Notes under the pieces: generated by a model
What the model saw: only the letters and a program-made list of their open reading frames with translations
Database searches by the model: none
What the model was told of the DNA's origin: nothing
Source: Allochromatium tepidum
GTDB taxonomy: Bacteria; Pseudomonadota; Gammaproteobacteria; Chromatiales; Chromatiaceae
Length of the DNA: 64,000 nt
Assembly: GCF_018409545.1 (NCBI RefSeq)
Contig: NZ_AP024563.1
Coordinates: forward strand, 664,501-728,500
Direction: 5' to 3'
Position numbers and translations under genes: made by a program
Part shown: piece after piece, positions 17,102 to 26,954 of the stretch
Layout: every line of letters begins with the position of its first letter
How positions within the stretch are numbered: the stretch's first letter is position 1

Positions 17102-20005
17102 ATGCAGGATCCAGCCAGTCATTCGGACAGCCTCGTCGGTCGCGTCGAGGTCAAGGAGACGACCTGTTACATGTGCGCCTGCCGGTGCGGTATCCGGGTG
17201 CATCTGCGCGATGGCGAGGTGCGCTACATCGACGGCAACCCCAATCATCCGCTGAACAAGGGCGTGATCTGCGCCAAGGGCAGCTCGGGGATCATGAAGC
17301 AGTACTCTCCAGGGCGGCTCACCCAACCGCTGCGGCGCAAGGCCAATGCCGAGCGCGGTGAGAGCGCCTTCGAGGTCATCTCCTGGGACGAAGCCTTCAA
17401 TATGTTGGAGGAACGGCTCGCCAAGCTGCGCGCCGAGGATCCCAAGAAGTTCGCCCTCTTCACCGGCCGCGATCAGATGCAGGCGCTCACCGGTCTGTTC
17501 GCCAAGCAGTACGGCACGCCCAACTATGCCGCGCATGGCGGTTTCTGCTCGGTCAACATGGCCGCCGGTCTCATCTACACCATCGGCGGTTCGTTCTGGG
17601 AGTTCGGCGGCCCGGATCTGGAGCGCGCCAAGCTGTTCGTGATGATCGGCACTGCCGAGGACCATCATTCAAATCCGCTCAAGATCGCCATCTCCGAATT
17701 CAAGCGGCGCGGCGGACGCTTCATCTCGATCAATCCGGTGCGCACCGGCTATTCGGCCATCGCCGACGAGTGGGTGCCGATCAAGCCCGGCACCGACGGC
17801 GCGCTGATTCTGGCCATCACCCGCGAGATCTTGGACAAGGGACTGTTCGACCGCGACTTCCTGGTCCGCTACACCAATGCCGCCGAGCTGGTGATCGACG
17901 ACCCGAGCCGCGACGATCACGGCCTGTTCTATCGCGCCGAGATGCACGTCGAGCCGGACTGCTTCGATCCGCAGAACAAGCTGTGGTGGGATCGCGACAT
18001 CGACGGCCCGATCAGCACCCATACGCCCGGCGTCGATCCGCGTCTGATGGGCCGCTACGTCCTGCCCGACGGCACCCCGGTCAAGCCGTCGTTCCAGTTG
18101 CTCAAGGAGCGTCTGGAGCAATACACCCCCGAGTGGGCCGCGCCCATCACCGGCATCCCGGCCGACACCATCCGCCGTCTGGCCCACGAGATGGGCGTGA
18201 CCGCGCGTGACCAGAAGATCGAGCTGCCGATCAAGTGGACCGACTGCTGGGACGACGAGCACGAGTCCGTCACCGGCAACCCGGTCGCCTTCCATGCCAT
18301 GCGCGGACTGGCGGCGCACTCCAACGGCTTCCAGACCATCCGCGCGCTCGGCGTGCTGATGACCGTGCTCGGCACCATCGACCGTCCGGGCGGGTTCCGG
18401 CACAAGGCGCCCTATCCGCGTCCGATCCCGCCCTGCCCGAAGCCGCCGCACGGTCCCGAGGCCGTCCAGCCGAACACCCCGCTCGACGGCATGCCGCTCG
18501 GCTGGCCGTCCAAGCCCGAGGATCTGTTCGTCGATGCCGAGGGTGAGGCGGTGCGGCTCGACAAGGCGTTCTCCTGGGAGTATCCGCTCTCGGTGCATGG
18601 CCTGATGCACAACGTCATCACCAATGCCTGGCGCGGCGATCCCTATCCGATCGACACGCTTTTCCTGTTCATGGCCAACATGGCCTGGAACTCGACCATG
18701 AACACGGTCGAGGTGCGCAAGATGCTGGTCGACAAGCACCCGAACGGCGAATACAAGATCCCGTTCCTGGTGGTGTGCGACACCTTCGCCTCCGAGACCG
18801 TGGCCTTCGCCGATCTGGTGCTGCCGGATACCAGCTATCTGGAGCGCCATGACGTGCTCTCCATGCTCGACCGCCCGATCTCGGAATTCGACGGTCCGGT
18901 CGACTCGGTGCGCATCCCGGTGCTGCCGCCGAAGGGCGAGTGCAAGCCGTTCCAGGAGGTGCTGGTCGAACTCGGCTCGCGGCTCAAGCTGCCGGCCTTC
19001 ACCAATGCCGACGGCAGTCGCAAGTATCGCAACTATCCGGACTTCATCGTCAACTACGAGACCTCGCCTGGGTCGGGCATCGGCTTCCTGGCCGGCTGGC
19101 GCGGCAAGGGCGGCGATCAGTTCCTCAAGGGCGAACCCAATCCGCATCAGTGGGAGATGTACGCCCAGAACGGTTGCGTGTTCCACTACGAACTGCCGCG
19201 CAGCTACCAGTACATGCGCAACTGGAACAAGGGCTATCTGCACTGGGCGCGCGCCCACGGCATGATCCGCTATGCCGAGCCGATCACCCTGCATCTGTAT
19301 TCCGAGGTGTTGCAGCGCTTCCGGCTCGCCGCTCAGGGCAAGCGGCCCGGTCGTCGCCCGCCCGAGCGGTTGCGTCGGCGGGTCGAGACCTATTTCGACC
19401 CCTTGCCGTTCTACTATGAGCCGCTGGAATCGCGTTTCACCGACACCCAGCGCTATCCGCTCAACGCGCTCACCCAGCGCCCGATGGCCATGTACCACTC
19501 CTGGGACAGCCAGAACGCTTGGCTCAGGCAGATCCACAGCCACAACTATCTGTTCCTGAGTCCAAAGGTCGGTCTGGCTCAGGGCTTCGACGACGGCGAT
19601 TGGGTCTGGGTCGAGTCGCCGCACGGCAAGGTGCGCTGCATGTGCCGCTTCTCCGAGGCCGTGGAGCCGGGCACCGTCTGGACCTGGAACGCCATCGGCA
19701 AGGGCGCGGGCGCCTGGGGTCTGGCCCCCAATGCCGACGAGGCGCGCAAGGGCTTCCTGCTCAACCACGTCATCAGCGAGGAGCTGCCCGCCCACGAAGC
19801 CGGCGAGCATCTCTCCAACTCCGACCCGGTGACCGGACAGGCCGCCTGGTTCGACGTGCGGGTGCGGGTCTACAAGGCCGAGGCGGGTGAACCCGAGGTC
19901 ACCTCGCCCCAGTTCAAGCCGATGCCGCGTCTCCCCGGTCAGGAGAAGAAGCGCGGCAAGTGGCAGGCCTATGTGGCCGGTATCTTCGGGAAGCAAGCGT
20001 CATGA
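17102..20005 (+). CDS. soeA: Sulfite dehydrogenase (cytoplasmic, SoeABC), molybdopterin catalytic subunit
   Basis: A 967-residue molybdopterin oxidoreductase of the polysulfide/thiosulfate reductase group. The N-terminal [4Fe-4S] motif is TTCYMCACRCGI with a fourth Cys in VICAKGSSG. The molybdopterin domains follow and the C-terminal dinucleotide-binding domain starts near MAMYHSWDSQNAWLRQIHSH. No Tat signal precedes the first Cys, so it stays in the cytoplasm, unlike PhsA/PsrA. With SoeB and SoeC it oxidises sulfite to sulfate and passes electrons to the quinone pool, the main sulfite route in Allochromatium-type bacteria. Its stop overlaps the soeB start (ATGA). Confidence 0.93.
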   Translation: MQDPASHSDSLVGRVEVKETTCYMCACRCGIRVHLRDGEVRYIDGNPNHPLNKGVICAKGSSGIMKQYSPGRLTQPLRRKANAERGESAFEVISWDEAFNMLEERLAKLRAEDPKKFALFTGRDQMQALTGLFAKQYGTPNYAAHGGFCSVNMAAGLIYTIGGSFWEFGGPDLERAKLFVMIGTAEDHHSNPLKIAISEFKRRGGRFISINPVRTGYSAIADEWVPIKPGTDGALILAITREILDKGLFDRDFLVRYTNAAELVIDDPSRDDHGLFYRAEMHVEPDCFDPQNKLWWDRDIDGPISTHTPGVDPRLMGRYVLPDGTPVKPSFQLLKERLEQYTPEWAAPITGIPADTIRRLAHEMGVTARDQKIELPIKWTDCWDDEHESVTGNPVAFHAMRGLAAHSNGFQTIRALGVLMTVLGTIDRPGGFRHKAPYPRPIPPCPKPPHGPEAVQPNTPLDGMPLGWPSKPEDLFVDAEGEAVRLDKAFSWEYPLSVHGLMHNVITNAWRGDPYPIDTLFLFMANMAWNSTMNTVEVRKMLVDKHPNGEYKIPFLVVCDTFASETVAFADLVLPDTSYLERHDVLSMLDRPISEFDGPVDSVRIPVLPPKGECKPFQEVLVELGSRLKLPAFTNADGSRKYRNYPDFIVNYETSPGSGIGFLAGWRGKGGDQFLKGEPNPHQWEMYAQNGCVFHYELPRSYQYMRNWNKGYLHWARAHGMIRYAEPITLHLYSEVLQRFRLAAQGKRPGRRPPERLRRRVETYFDPLPFYYEPLESRFTDTQRYPLNALTQRPMAMYHSWDSQNAWLRQIHSHNYLFLSPKVGLAQGFDDGDWVWVESPHGKVRCMCRFSEAVEPGTVWTWNAIGKGAGAWGLAPNADEARKGFLLNHVISEELPAHEAGEHLSNSDPVTGQAAWFDVRVRVYKAEAGEPEVTSPQFKPMPRLPGQEKKRGKWQAYVAGIFGKQAS

Positions 20006-20724
20006 CTCAACTCGCCCTCGTCATCGATCTCAACGTCTGCGTCGGCTGTCATGCCTGCGTGACCTCCTGCAAGGAGTGGAACACCTCCGGCTGGGCCGGT
20101 CCGCTGGCGGACCGGAACCCCTACGAGGGGTCGCCGACCGGCACCTTCTTCAACCGGGTGCAGACCTTCGAGGTCGGAACCTTTCCGAACACAGAGACGG
20201 TCCACTTCCCCAAGAGTTGTCTGCACTGCGAGGAACCGCCCTGTGTGCCCGTATGTCCGACCGGCGCGTCGTACAAGCGTCCGGACAACGGCGTGGTGCT
20301 GGTCGACTACGACAAGTGCATCGGCTGCAAATACTGCTCCTGGGCCTGTCCCTATGGCGCGCGCGAGCTGGATGAGCAGCAGCGGGTCATGAAGAAATGC
20401 ACGCTCTGCATCGACCGCATCACCGACGCCAAGCTCTCCGAACGTGATCGCAAGCCGTCCTGCGTGCTGGCCTGTCCGGCCAATGCGCGTCTGTTCGGCG
20501 ACGTGCACGATCCCGACTCCGAGGTCTCGATCGCCATCCGCGAGCGCGGCGGCTATCAGCTCATGCCCGAGTGGGGCACCAAGCCGGCCAATCACTATCT
20601 GCCGCGCCGGAAGACCCGGATGCACATCGATCCCGAGGAGATCACGCGCGTCGACAATCCCTGGCGTAAGGAAGACCTCACCGATTACACCGGCGAGGAA
20701 ACCCTCGACGACGTGGCCTGGTAA
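20002..20724 (+). CDS. soeB: Sulfite dehydrogenase iron-sulfur subunit
   Basis: A 240-residue ferredoxin-type electron-transfer subunit with four cubane motifs: CVGCHACVTSCKEWN, CLHCEEPPCVPVCPTGA, CIGCKYCSWACPYGAR and a split set comprising CTLC and CVLACP. It relays electrons from the SoeA molybdenum site to the SoeC membrane anchor. The ATG at 20002 overlaps the soeA stop by four bases. No signal peptide, consistent with a cytoplasmic enzyme. Confidence 0.94.
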   Translation: MTQLALVIDLNVCVGCHACVTSCKEWNTSGWAGPLADRNPYEGSPTGTFFNRVQTFEVGTFPNTETVHFPKSCLHCEEPPCVPVCPTGASYKRPDNGVVLVDYDKCIGCKYCSWACPYGARELDEQQRVMKKCTLCIDRITDAKLSERDRKPSCVLACPANARLFGDVHDPDSEVSIAIRERGGYQLMPEWGTKPANHYLPRRKTRMHIDPEEITRVDNPWRKEDLTDYTGEETLDDVAW

Positions 20725-20747
20725 TCCGCCTTTCAGGATCGAATCCC

Positions 20748-21725
20748 ATGCATCCAGCCTTCTCAGTCATCTTTCTGACCACGCTGCTCGGTGCCGGTCA
20801 GGGTCTCTATCTGGCGATGGTCACCGGCCAGCTCTATGCCATCGCCCGTTTCCTGCCCGCTCAGGCCGACCAGTTCTATGCCGTCGGCAGTCTGGTCGCG
20901 TTGCTGCTCCTGATCGCCGGGCTCGGCGCGTCCTTCTTCCATCTCGGACGGCCGGAACGGGCCTGGCGCGCGGCGGCGATGTGGCGCACCTCCTGGCTGT
21001 CGCGTGAGGTCATCGTGCTGCCGATCGTCATGGCGCTGGTGTTCGCCTATGGCGTGGCGCACTGGTTCGAGTGGACCCAGCCGCTGTTCCAGGTCGGCGC
21101 GGCGCTCCAGGTCGATCTGACCCTGCTGCTCGGGGTGTTGGGGACGGTGGCCAGTCTGGCGCTCTTCGTCTGCACGGCCATGATCTATGCGGCCGTGCGG
21201 TTCCTGCAGGAATGGCATACGCCGCTCACGGTCAGCAACTTTCTGTTCCTGGGGGCGGCCTCGGGTTTCATGCTGGCGGCGGCCTATTCGGCCTATATCG
21301 GTAATCCGCTGGTGACCTTCTACGGCACCTGGGCGGTGATCCTGACCCTGGTCGGTCTGGCCTCGCGCCTGGCGCATCTGCGCCGCAATGCCCGGCTCAA
21401 GCACAAGAGCACGGTCCAGACCGCCATCGGCGTGCGTCATGCCAATGTGGTCCAGAAGGCGCAGGGCGCAACGGGCGGCAGCTTCAACACCCGTGAGTTC
21501 TTCCACGGCCAGAGCCGGTCACTGGTCGAACGGCTGCGCTACGTCTATCTGGCGCTGGTCTTTCCGATCCCGGTGCTGCTGATCGGGTTGTCCTATCTCA
21601 TCGGCTCGTCGAATCTGCCGATCATCGCCTTCTTCGTCCAGTTCGCCGGCTTGCTGATCGAGCGCTGGTCGTTCTTCGCCGAGGCGCGCCATCCGCAGAA
21701 TCTCTATTATCAGTCGGTGGCTTGA
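20748..21725 (+). CDS. soeC: Sulfite dehydrogenase membrane anchor (DmsC/NrfD-like)
   Basis: A 325-residue polytopic membrane protein with about eight hydrophobic helices, for example PAFSVIFLTTLLGAGQGLYL, GSLVALLLLIAGLGASFFHL and ILTLVGLASRLAHL. ASFFHLGRPERAWRA is typical of DmsC anchors. It docks SoeAB to the inner face of the membrane and hands electrons to quinone. It starts 23 bases after soeB, and its 3' end overlaps the convergent M1 peptidase gene by 16 bases. Confidence 0.92.
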   Translation: MHPAFSVIFLTTLLGAGQGLYLAMVTGQLYAIARFLPAQADQFYAVGSLVALLLLIAGLGASFFHLGRPERAWRAAAMWRTSWLSREVIVLPIVMALVFAYGVAHWFEWTQPLFQVGAALQVDLTLLLGVLGTVASLALFVCTAMIYAAVRFLQEWHTPLTVSNFLFLGAASGFMLAAAYSAYIGNPLVTFYGTWAVILTLVGLASRLAHLRRNARLKHKSTVQTAIGVRHANVVQKAQGATGGSFNTREFFHGQSRSLVERLRYVYLALVFPIPVLLIGLSYLIGSSNLPIIAFFVQFAGLLIERWSFFAEARHPQNLYYQSVA

Positions 21726-23896
21726 TCCTCATTGCTGCTCTGCGCCGGCGGACTTGGGCGATAGGTGAGCGACGAATCGCCCGCCGGCCATTGTCCCTTG
21801 AGACTGTTGGTCGCCTCCGGGCCGCTGAAGCTCAAATAGCTGTATTTGCCGTAGTGCGGCAGCTTGCGTGCCAGAGCGGGCAGGGCGTCCGGCGTGTGCG
21901 TGGCCATCCAGGCGACGGGGCGATCCTCCAGCCGGCGGGTCAGCACCGGGCTGTCGGTTGCAGGATCGAGCGTCGCGTTCATGCCGTTCGGTGCTGAGGT
22001 CAGCGTCAACCTGGGTGCCTGATCGTCGTCCGGGGTCAGGGCGAAATCGGCAGCATCACGCGCAAAGGCGGCAAGATGACGGTTCTCCCAACCGAGCAGC
22101 CACACGGGCCGATCGGTGGGCAGTCGCTCGACCGCTTGATCTTCGTCGATCTGCCAGCCGGGATGTCCGGCGCGCCAGCTCTCGGCCAAGCGGCGATAGC
22201 CCGACTGGAGTGCCTCCGGGGCCGCAGCGGGAATCAGGATGAGTCCCTGTTCGGACCCGAAGAGATTGCTCAGGGTCACGGGCAGTTCGCCTGCGGCCAG
22301 GGCGCGGAAGACCTCGAAGTCCGGGTCGAGGCGCAGACGCACGGGGGCGGATCTGAGTGCGAGGTCGAACCGGGTCTCGCGCGCGTGACTGATGACCGTC
22401 TCGACCACGGATTCGCCCGAGTCGAGATCGATGACGACCGGTATAGCGAGCGGAAAGGGCGGTTCGGGCTGGGTTTGTCGAATCCGACCGCTGATCCGAT
22501 AGCCCTCCGCTGTGCTCTTTGTCTCGACAGTGTCCAGCGCCAGACTGGGCGCACCGGCACGTTCGATCCAAGCGGCGAAGAACGCGCTCAGATCCCGTCC
22601 GCTCACGTGCTCGAAGGCAAGGCGCAGGTCCGCATAGCCGGCCGCCCGGAAGCGGTTGTCGGCATAGAAGCGCCGCAGACCCTGGATGAAGGTCTCATCA
22701 CCGAGTTCGCGCCGCAGCATGTGGAAGACCATGGCCCCCTTGTTGTAGCCGATGGCCTGAGTGTCCGCCCCATGCCGCTGCACGAACTCGGTCAGCGGAA
22801 AGTCCCGTCCCTGCCGCACATAGTCGGCGAAGCTCTTGAGCATGTCGCGCCGACCCTCGACCCCGCGTCCGGCACGCTCCATGAGCCAGTAGTCGGCCAG
22901 ATAGTTGGTCAGACCCTCGCTCCAGTTGCCCGATCCATAGTCCACATAGACCCCGTTGCCCCACCAGTTGTGCAGGATTTCGTGCGGATAGGAGGTCTGG
23001 AGGATGAAGGGCAGACGGATGACCTGCGGACCGAGCAGGGTGAAGGACGGCATGCCGTAGCCCGACTCCCAGAAATTCTCGACCAGCGCGAACTTGGCGA
23101 AAGGGTAGGGGCCGATGAGGTCGGAATAGAAGGCGAGATACTCCAGCGTGGCGTCCAGATAGCGCTCGGCCAGCGCCGCGTCCGGCTCGCGCAGATAGAC
23201 CTGGGCCTCGGCCTGTACGTTATCCGAACGCTTGTGATAGGCGTGGAAGCGGCCGGCGATCAGATAGATGTCGTCCTGCGGTTGCAACTCGGACCAGTGT
23301 GACCGGCCCTTGGCCGGGTCGGTCGTGCCCGCGCCCTGGGCGATCGCCGACCAGCCCTCGGGCAGCCGGACATCGAGCACGAAGGCTTGATGGCTCTCGG
23401 GAATACGCGGATACCAGCCGCTGTTGCCGTCGAGAAAGACGCCATCCGGCGCGATGGTTCCGTGCGACCACTGACGCGCGCGCCCGAGACTCTCGTCTAT
23501 ACGCTCCAGGTCGTGACGGATGCGTCCGCCATAGGCGAGCGTCACGGCTCCGGGCGTCTTCAGGCTCAGGCGATACTCGACCAGGTGCCCGAACCCCGAA
23601 ACGCGCGTCAGAGTCGCCTCGCCGTCGATGATCTTCGGGTCGAGTCCGGTATGCAGGATCAGCGACCACTGGCTTTTCGATGCGGGAAGCCGCATCCGGT
23701 CCCTGACCTCGATCAGCCCCTGTTCGGGGTCGAGCCGAACCTCCAGATGGTGCCGGATCAGGAGTTCGGAGGCGAGCACCTGACTGATGGGAAGCGGCTG
23801 ACCGAGAAGCAGTAACAGCCCGAAAAAGAGAAGGGTTGGCGTCCGCGCGATCGATACGCACCGATCGCACCAACTGCATACATTTCCATCCGCCAT
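21710..23896 (-). CDS. M1-family (gluzincin) metallopeptidase, secreted or membrane-anchored
   Basis: A 728-residue protein. A hydrophobic segment near residues 20-42 (TPTLLFFGLLLLLGQPLPIS) serves as signal/anchor. The M1-like zinc site is HEILH with the third ligand Glu in NWSEGLTNYLADY about 19 residues on. GYNKGAMVFHMLRRELGDET and a C-terminal mixed domain follow. It probably trims peptides in the periplasm. The ATG at 23896 has AGGAG 6 bases upstream; the longer open frame reads through an insertion-sequence end and is rejected. The insertion element sits only 62 bases upstream, so its original promoter may be displaced. Confidence 0.85.
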   Translation of the reverse strand: MADGNVCSWCDRCVSIARTPTLLFFGLLLLLGQPLPISQVLASELLIRHHLEVRLDPEQGLIEVRDRMRLPASKSQWSLILHTGLDPKIIDGEATLTRVSGFGHLVEYRLSLKTPGAVTLAYGGRIRHDLERIDESLGRARQWSHGTIAPDGVFLDGNSGWYPRIPESHQAFVLDVRLPEGWSAIAQGAGTTDPAKGRSHWSELQPQDDIYLIAGRFHAYHKRSDNVQAEAQVYLREPDAALAERYLDATLEYLAFYSDLIGPYPFAKFALVENFWESGYGMPSFTLLGPQVIRLPFILQTSYPHEILHNWWGNGVYVDYGSGNWSEGLTNYLADYWLMERAGRGVEGRRDMLKSFADYVRQGRDFPLTEFVQRHGADTQAIGYNKGAMVFHMLRRELGDETFIQGLRRFYADNRFRAAGYADLRLAFEHVSGRDLSAFFAAWIERAGAPSLALDTVETKSTAEGYRISGRIRQTQPEPPFPLAIPVVIDLDSGESVVETVISHARETRFDLALRSAPVRLRLDPDFEVFRALAAGELPVTLSNLFGSEQGLILIPAAAPEALQSGYRRLAESWRAGHPGWQIDEDQAVERLPTDRPVWLLGWENRHLAAFARDAADFALTPDDDQAPRLTLTSAPNGMNATLDPATDSPVLTRRLEDRPVAWMATHTPDALPALARKLPHYGKYSYLSFSGPEATNSLKGQWPAGDSSLTYRPSPPAQSSNEDQATD

Positions 23897-23958
23897 GATC
23901 GACTCCTGTTCGGTCGGTTTTGGTCTGGGCATCTGGCCTGGGAACCCATTTGCTACCG

Positions 23959-24560
23959 GCAATTCCAAATTTAAGACCACTTTGTCATCATGCTCTTTGA
24001 TGAAAGCCCCCATGCCCCCTCAGCGCCGAGTCCGGTGCCGTGGAGGAGGCTGGGCCGGTTGGAGGGCCTCCGGCATGCACTCAAACAAGTCTTCCCAGGC
24101 GGCAAAGAGGACGTATTGGGTCAAGGCGCGTAGATGCTCGAAGAAGGTGCGGCGTGAGGGGAGCTGTTGGCGCACGCGGTGATGGAGGGTATCGAAGTGA
24201 TCGAGGATGGAGTGCGTCAGAAAGGCCGGCTCGACGAACAGCTCAAACACCGACTCCGGGGGAATGGGGTCGAGTAGGTTGCGAATCTGCTGGTCGCTCG
24301 GGATCTGATCGACCCCAAACAGCGTGGCCGCGTTATTGGCTCCGCGCTCGTACTGCATCCGGCGCTGAAACTGGTGGTTGCCGCCTTTACGCGCATCGGG
24401 CAGTGCATACGACACCTCGCGCACGCGCGCTACCAGTGTCGCGGGAGAAAGCTCCGGGGTGGGGGGAGGGATCGACTGGACAACCATCGGCTTATCCGTG
24501 GCGCTGTGATGAATCGCTCGAAAGCCCCTGATAGCACAAGGGGCTTAAATTTGGAATTGC
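23959..24560 (-). mobile_element. 602-bp deletion derivative of an insertion sequence with 17-bp terminal inverted repeats
   Basis: GCAATTCCAAATTTAAG at 23959-23975 is repeated as its exact inverse at 24544-24560, and similarity of the two ends continues inward. Between them lies one shortened transposase frame. The AT-rich ends contrast with the GC-rich surroundings. No clear target-site duplication is visible in the bases just outside. Confidence 0.8.
24020..24487 (-). pseudogene. C-terminally truncated transposase (ISNCY-like)
   Basis: A 155-codon frame inside the 602-bp element. PDARKGGNHQFQRRMQ, NAATLFGVDQIPSDQQIRNL and LDPIPPESVFELF match the N-terminal part of a group of ISNCY-type transposases of roughly 400 or more residues. 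The frame ends soon after LTQYVLFAAWEDLF, before the catalytic domain, so the element can move only if a full-length copy elsewhere supplies transposase. Confidence 0.7.
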
Positions 24561-24742
24561 TGATTGCAGATCTTGCAATCTGCCGGCACGTCGATGGCCG
24601 ATGCGGGGCGGATATCGCTGAACGTGGTGGCCCGTGCGGTGGGTTCGGGGATGCGGTCTGGACACGCCGGCGCTTGAAGGCGGCCGTGAACTGAGCCGAT
24701 CATAACGGACGCGGTTTGGCGTCCAAGACGACGGGGTAGCGC

Positions 24743-25891
24743 ATGTTGCATCGAATCCATGACAGACTGACATTGGCGGTCATCTTCGCGATGGCGGGTA
24801 GCCTGACCCCGGCCGGGGAGTCGCCCATGTCGTCGCTCCAGGGCAACCCGACACGGGTGCTGGAGAGCGCGCACCTGACCGACATGGACGCGCTGATCGC
24901 GCGTCTGGCCGACAAGCGCGTGATATTGGTCGGCGAGCAGCACGACCGCTACGAAGATCATCTCAATCAAGCCGCCATCATCGAGGGCCTGCTGGCGCGC
25001 GGCCGTTCCGTGGCGATCGGGATGGAGATGTTCCAGCAACCCTATCAGCCCGCACTCGACGCCTATGTCGCCGGCGAGATCGACGAGGCCGAACTGCTGC
25101 GTCGCACCCAGTATTTCGACCGCTGGCGCTTCGACTACCGGCTCTATCGACCCATTCTGCGTCTGGCGCGCGCGCACCGGATTCCGGTGATCGCGCTCAA
25201 CCTCGAATCCGAGCTCACACGTCAGGTCGGCGCCGGCGGGATCGCGAGCCTGAACGAGGCCGATCGCGCGCGCCTGCCCGAGATCGACCGCTCGGACGCG
25301 GACCATCGCGCACGCCTGGAGGCGATCTTCAAGCATCATCCGGACGAACAGCAGCGTAACTTCGAACACTTCCTGGAGGTCCAGCTCCTCTGGGACGAGG
25401 GCATGGCCGAACGCGCGGCGCGCTACCTGACCGAGCACCCCGAACGCACGCTGGTCGTGATCAGTGGCGACGGCCACATCGAATACGGTCAGGGTATCCC
25501 CAAACGGCTCGCCCGCCGCGTGCCGGTCCCCATGGCCACTCTGCTCGATGGCCAGGGGCGCACACCGGATCCGAGTGCCGCCGACTTCTTCCTCTATCCG
25601 GATCCGGTCGAACTGCCGCCTACGGGCAAACTCGGCGTATTGCTCGGCCGGCCGGCGCCTGAGGGTGGGATGGCGATCGATGGTTTTGCCGAGGATAGCG
25701 GCGCGCGAACGGCGGGTCTGCAAACCGGCGATCGCATCGTCCGGGTCGACGGACAGCCGATCACGAGCTATGCCGACATCCGTCTCGCCCTGCTCGACGC
25801 CGAACCGAATGGCAAGGTCGAGGTCGAGGCGATCCGCTCGCGTCGGCTCGGTGGCGACGAGCGACTGACACTCGAGGTCGAACTGCGCTGA
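24743..25891 (+). CDS. ChaN-type (DUF399) protein with C-terminal PDZ domain
   Basis: A 382-residue exported protein. A weak signal segment (about 8-25) without lipobox Cys precedes a ChaN-like domain (about 50-280) with RVILVGEQHDRYEDHLNQAA, SVAIGMEMFQQPYQPALDAY and VVISGDGHIEYGQGIP, whose His/Glu residues resemble the haem-binding ChaN and erythromycin-esterase-like folds. Residues about 295-382 form a PDZ domain (FAEDSGARTAGLQTGDRIVR, VDGQPITSYADIR). Family members are linked to haem or iron; the substrate here is unknown. It is transcribed alone. Confidence 0.8.
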   Translation: MLHRIHDRLTLAVIFAMAGSLTPAGESPMSSLQGNPTRVLESAHLTDMDALIARLADKRVILVGEQHDRYEDHLNQAAIIEGLLARGRSVAIGMEMFQQPYQPALDAYVAGEIDEAELLRRTQYFDRWRFDYRLYRPILRLARAHRIPVIALNLESELTRQVGAGGIASLNEADRARLPEIDRSDADHRARLEAIFKHHPDEQQRNFEHFLEVQLLWDEGMAERAARYLTEHPERTLVVISGDGHIEYGQGIPKRLARRVPVPMATLLDGQGRTPDPSAADFFLYPDPVELPPTGKLGVLLGRPAPEGGMAIDGFAEDSGARTAGLQTGDRIVRVDGQPITSYADIRLALLDAEPNGKVEVEAIRSRRLGGDERLTLEVELR

Positions 25892-25971
25892 ATCGAGTGC
25901 ACTATACTTCGGTGCGCGCGTGGTGTGCGCAAGGGTCGTGACGTCCTCAACCAAAACCGAGTGAATTGACC

Positions 25972-26946
25972 ATGAACTCCGATCTTTCCTTGTTTCGAAT
26001 CTCGAGCCTGCTCGTGATCGCGGCCGGATTGACGATCGAGTCTGCGGAGGCGGACAGTCTGCTGTTTCCCGTGCTGGTCAGCAATGCCCCGACCGTGACC
26101 ACGATCGCCTCGGTCGTGGATGGACCCACCGCCGGCGGCGGGGCAACCCATCTGACCTATATCTATCGCTACAAGGACGCTTTCGACTCGTCCGGTGTGC
26201 CGAATCGGAATGGAAACTGCTCGACCAGAACCCTGACCCGCTCCTCGATCAGTGGTGACGTGGTCAGCTTCGATGTCGCCGGCGCCTTCGAGGGCGGCAA
26301 TGCCCTGTTCGGAGATGCCAATTTCTATGGTGGGGGCTTCGGGCTCGGCGTGACCGGACCGCAGCGCGGCTATCTGCTGGTGACGAACACCAACTCCACG
26401 GGTACTCCCATCGTCGTGGGTGACGATGTGGATCTGTCCGGTGAGTTCGTCGTCATGGAGATCGCGGGCGGTGCCGCCTGGGGCGGTAAGGCCATCAATG
26501 ACGTCAACCGGGAAAATTTCGACTTCATCAACGCCAATATCCCCGGCGGCGGCGTCTATTCCGCGCTGCCATCGAACGGGTCGATTTACCGTCGTTTCAC
26601 CTTTGCGCCGCCCAGCGAATGGTCGACACGCTTCTTCGTGACGCCGATCGGCGCCAACATGGATTCCGCCCAATTGTCGGCCCCCGTGTCCGTAACCAAT
26701 CTCTATGACCGGGATGGTCAATCCCGGCCCTTTACCTCCATCGTTCTGAGCGTGACCTGTACGGCAGCCGTCGATCTGAGGGATCTGGTCGACAGCAGTA
26801 CCTGGGCGGCCGTCGAGAATACCGGTGGCTGGGCCTCTTTTGGGGCGAACAATGCCGTCGTCTACAAGCTCGAGTATTCCATGGACCCACAATACAACGG
26901 AACGGTCAACAATGGGTTCCTGCTCAGTGATTATGCGCTTCCCTAG
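25972..26946 (+). CDS. Secreted protein of unknown function, 324 aa
   Basis: A signal peptide (about 1-26, ending AEADS) is followed by a Gly/Asn/Ser/Thr-rich, beta-type sequence with few charges, for example TAGGGATHLTYIYRYKDAFD and GDANFYGGGFGLGVTGPQRG. Only two Cys are present in the mature part and could form a disulfide. I recognise no family; composition is that of an outer-surface or extracellular beta-sandwich protein. The ATG at 25972 is chosen, although a clear ribosome site is lacking. A terminator-like hairpin follows, then a second secreted protein gene. Confidence 0.7.
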   Translation: MNSDLSLFRISSLLVIAAGLTIESAEADSLLFPVLVSNAPTVTTIASVVDGPTAGGGATHLTYIYRYKDAFDSSGVPNRNGNCSTRTLTRSSISGDVVSFDVAGAFEGGNALFGDANFYGGGFGLGVTGPQRGYLLVTNTNSTGTPIVVGDDVDLSGEFVVMEIAGGAAWGGKAINDVNRENFDFINANIPGGGVYSALPSNGSIYRRFTFAPPSEWSTRFFVTPIGANMDSAQLSAPVSVTNLYDRDGQSRPFTSIVLSVTCTAAVDLRDLVDSSTWAAVENTGGWASFGANNAVVYKLEYSMDPQYNGTVNNGFLLSDYALP

Positions 26947-26954
26947 CTGATAGG

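Noticed and set aside
17669-19996. 775-codon minus-strand frame opposite soeA
   Set aside because: Antisense to soeA; composition is typical of reverse-complement high-GC coding sequence.
23897-24013. 39-codon N-terminal extension of the M1 peptidase
   Set aside because: It translates the inverted-repeat end of the insertion element; the ATG at 23896 has a good ribosome site and precedes the signal/anchor helix.
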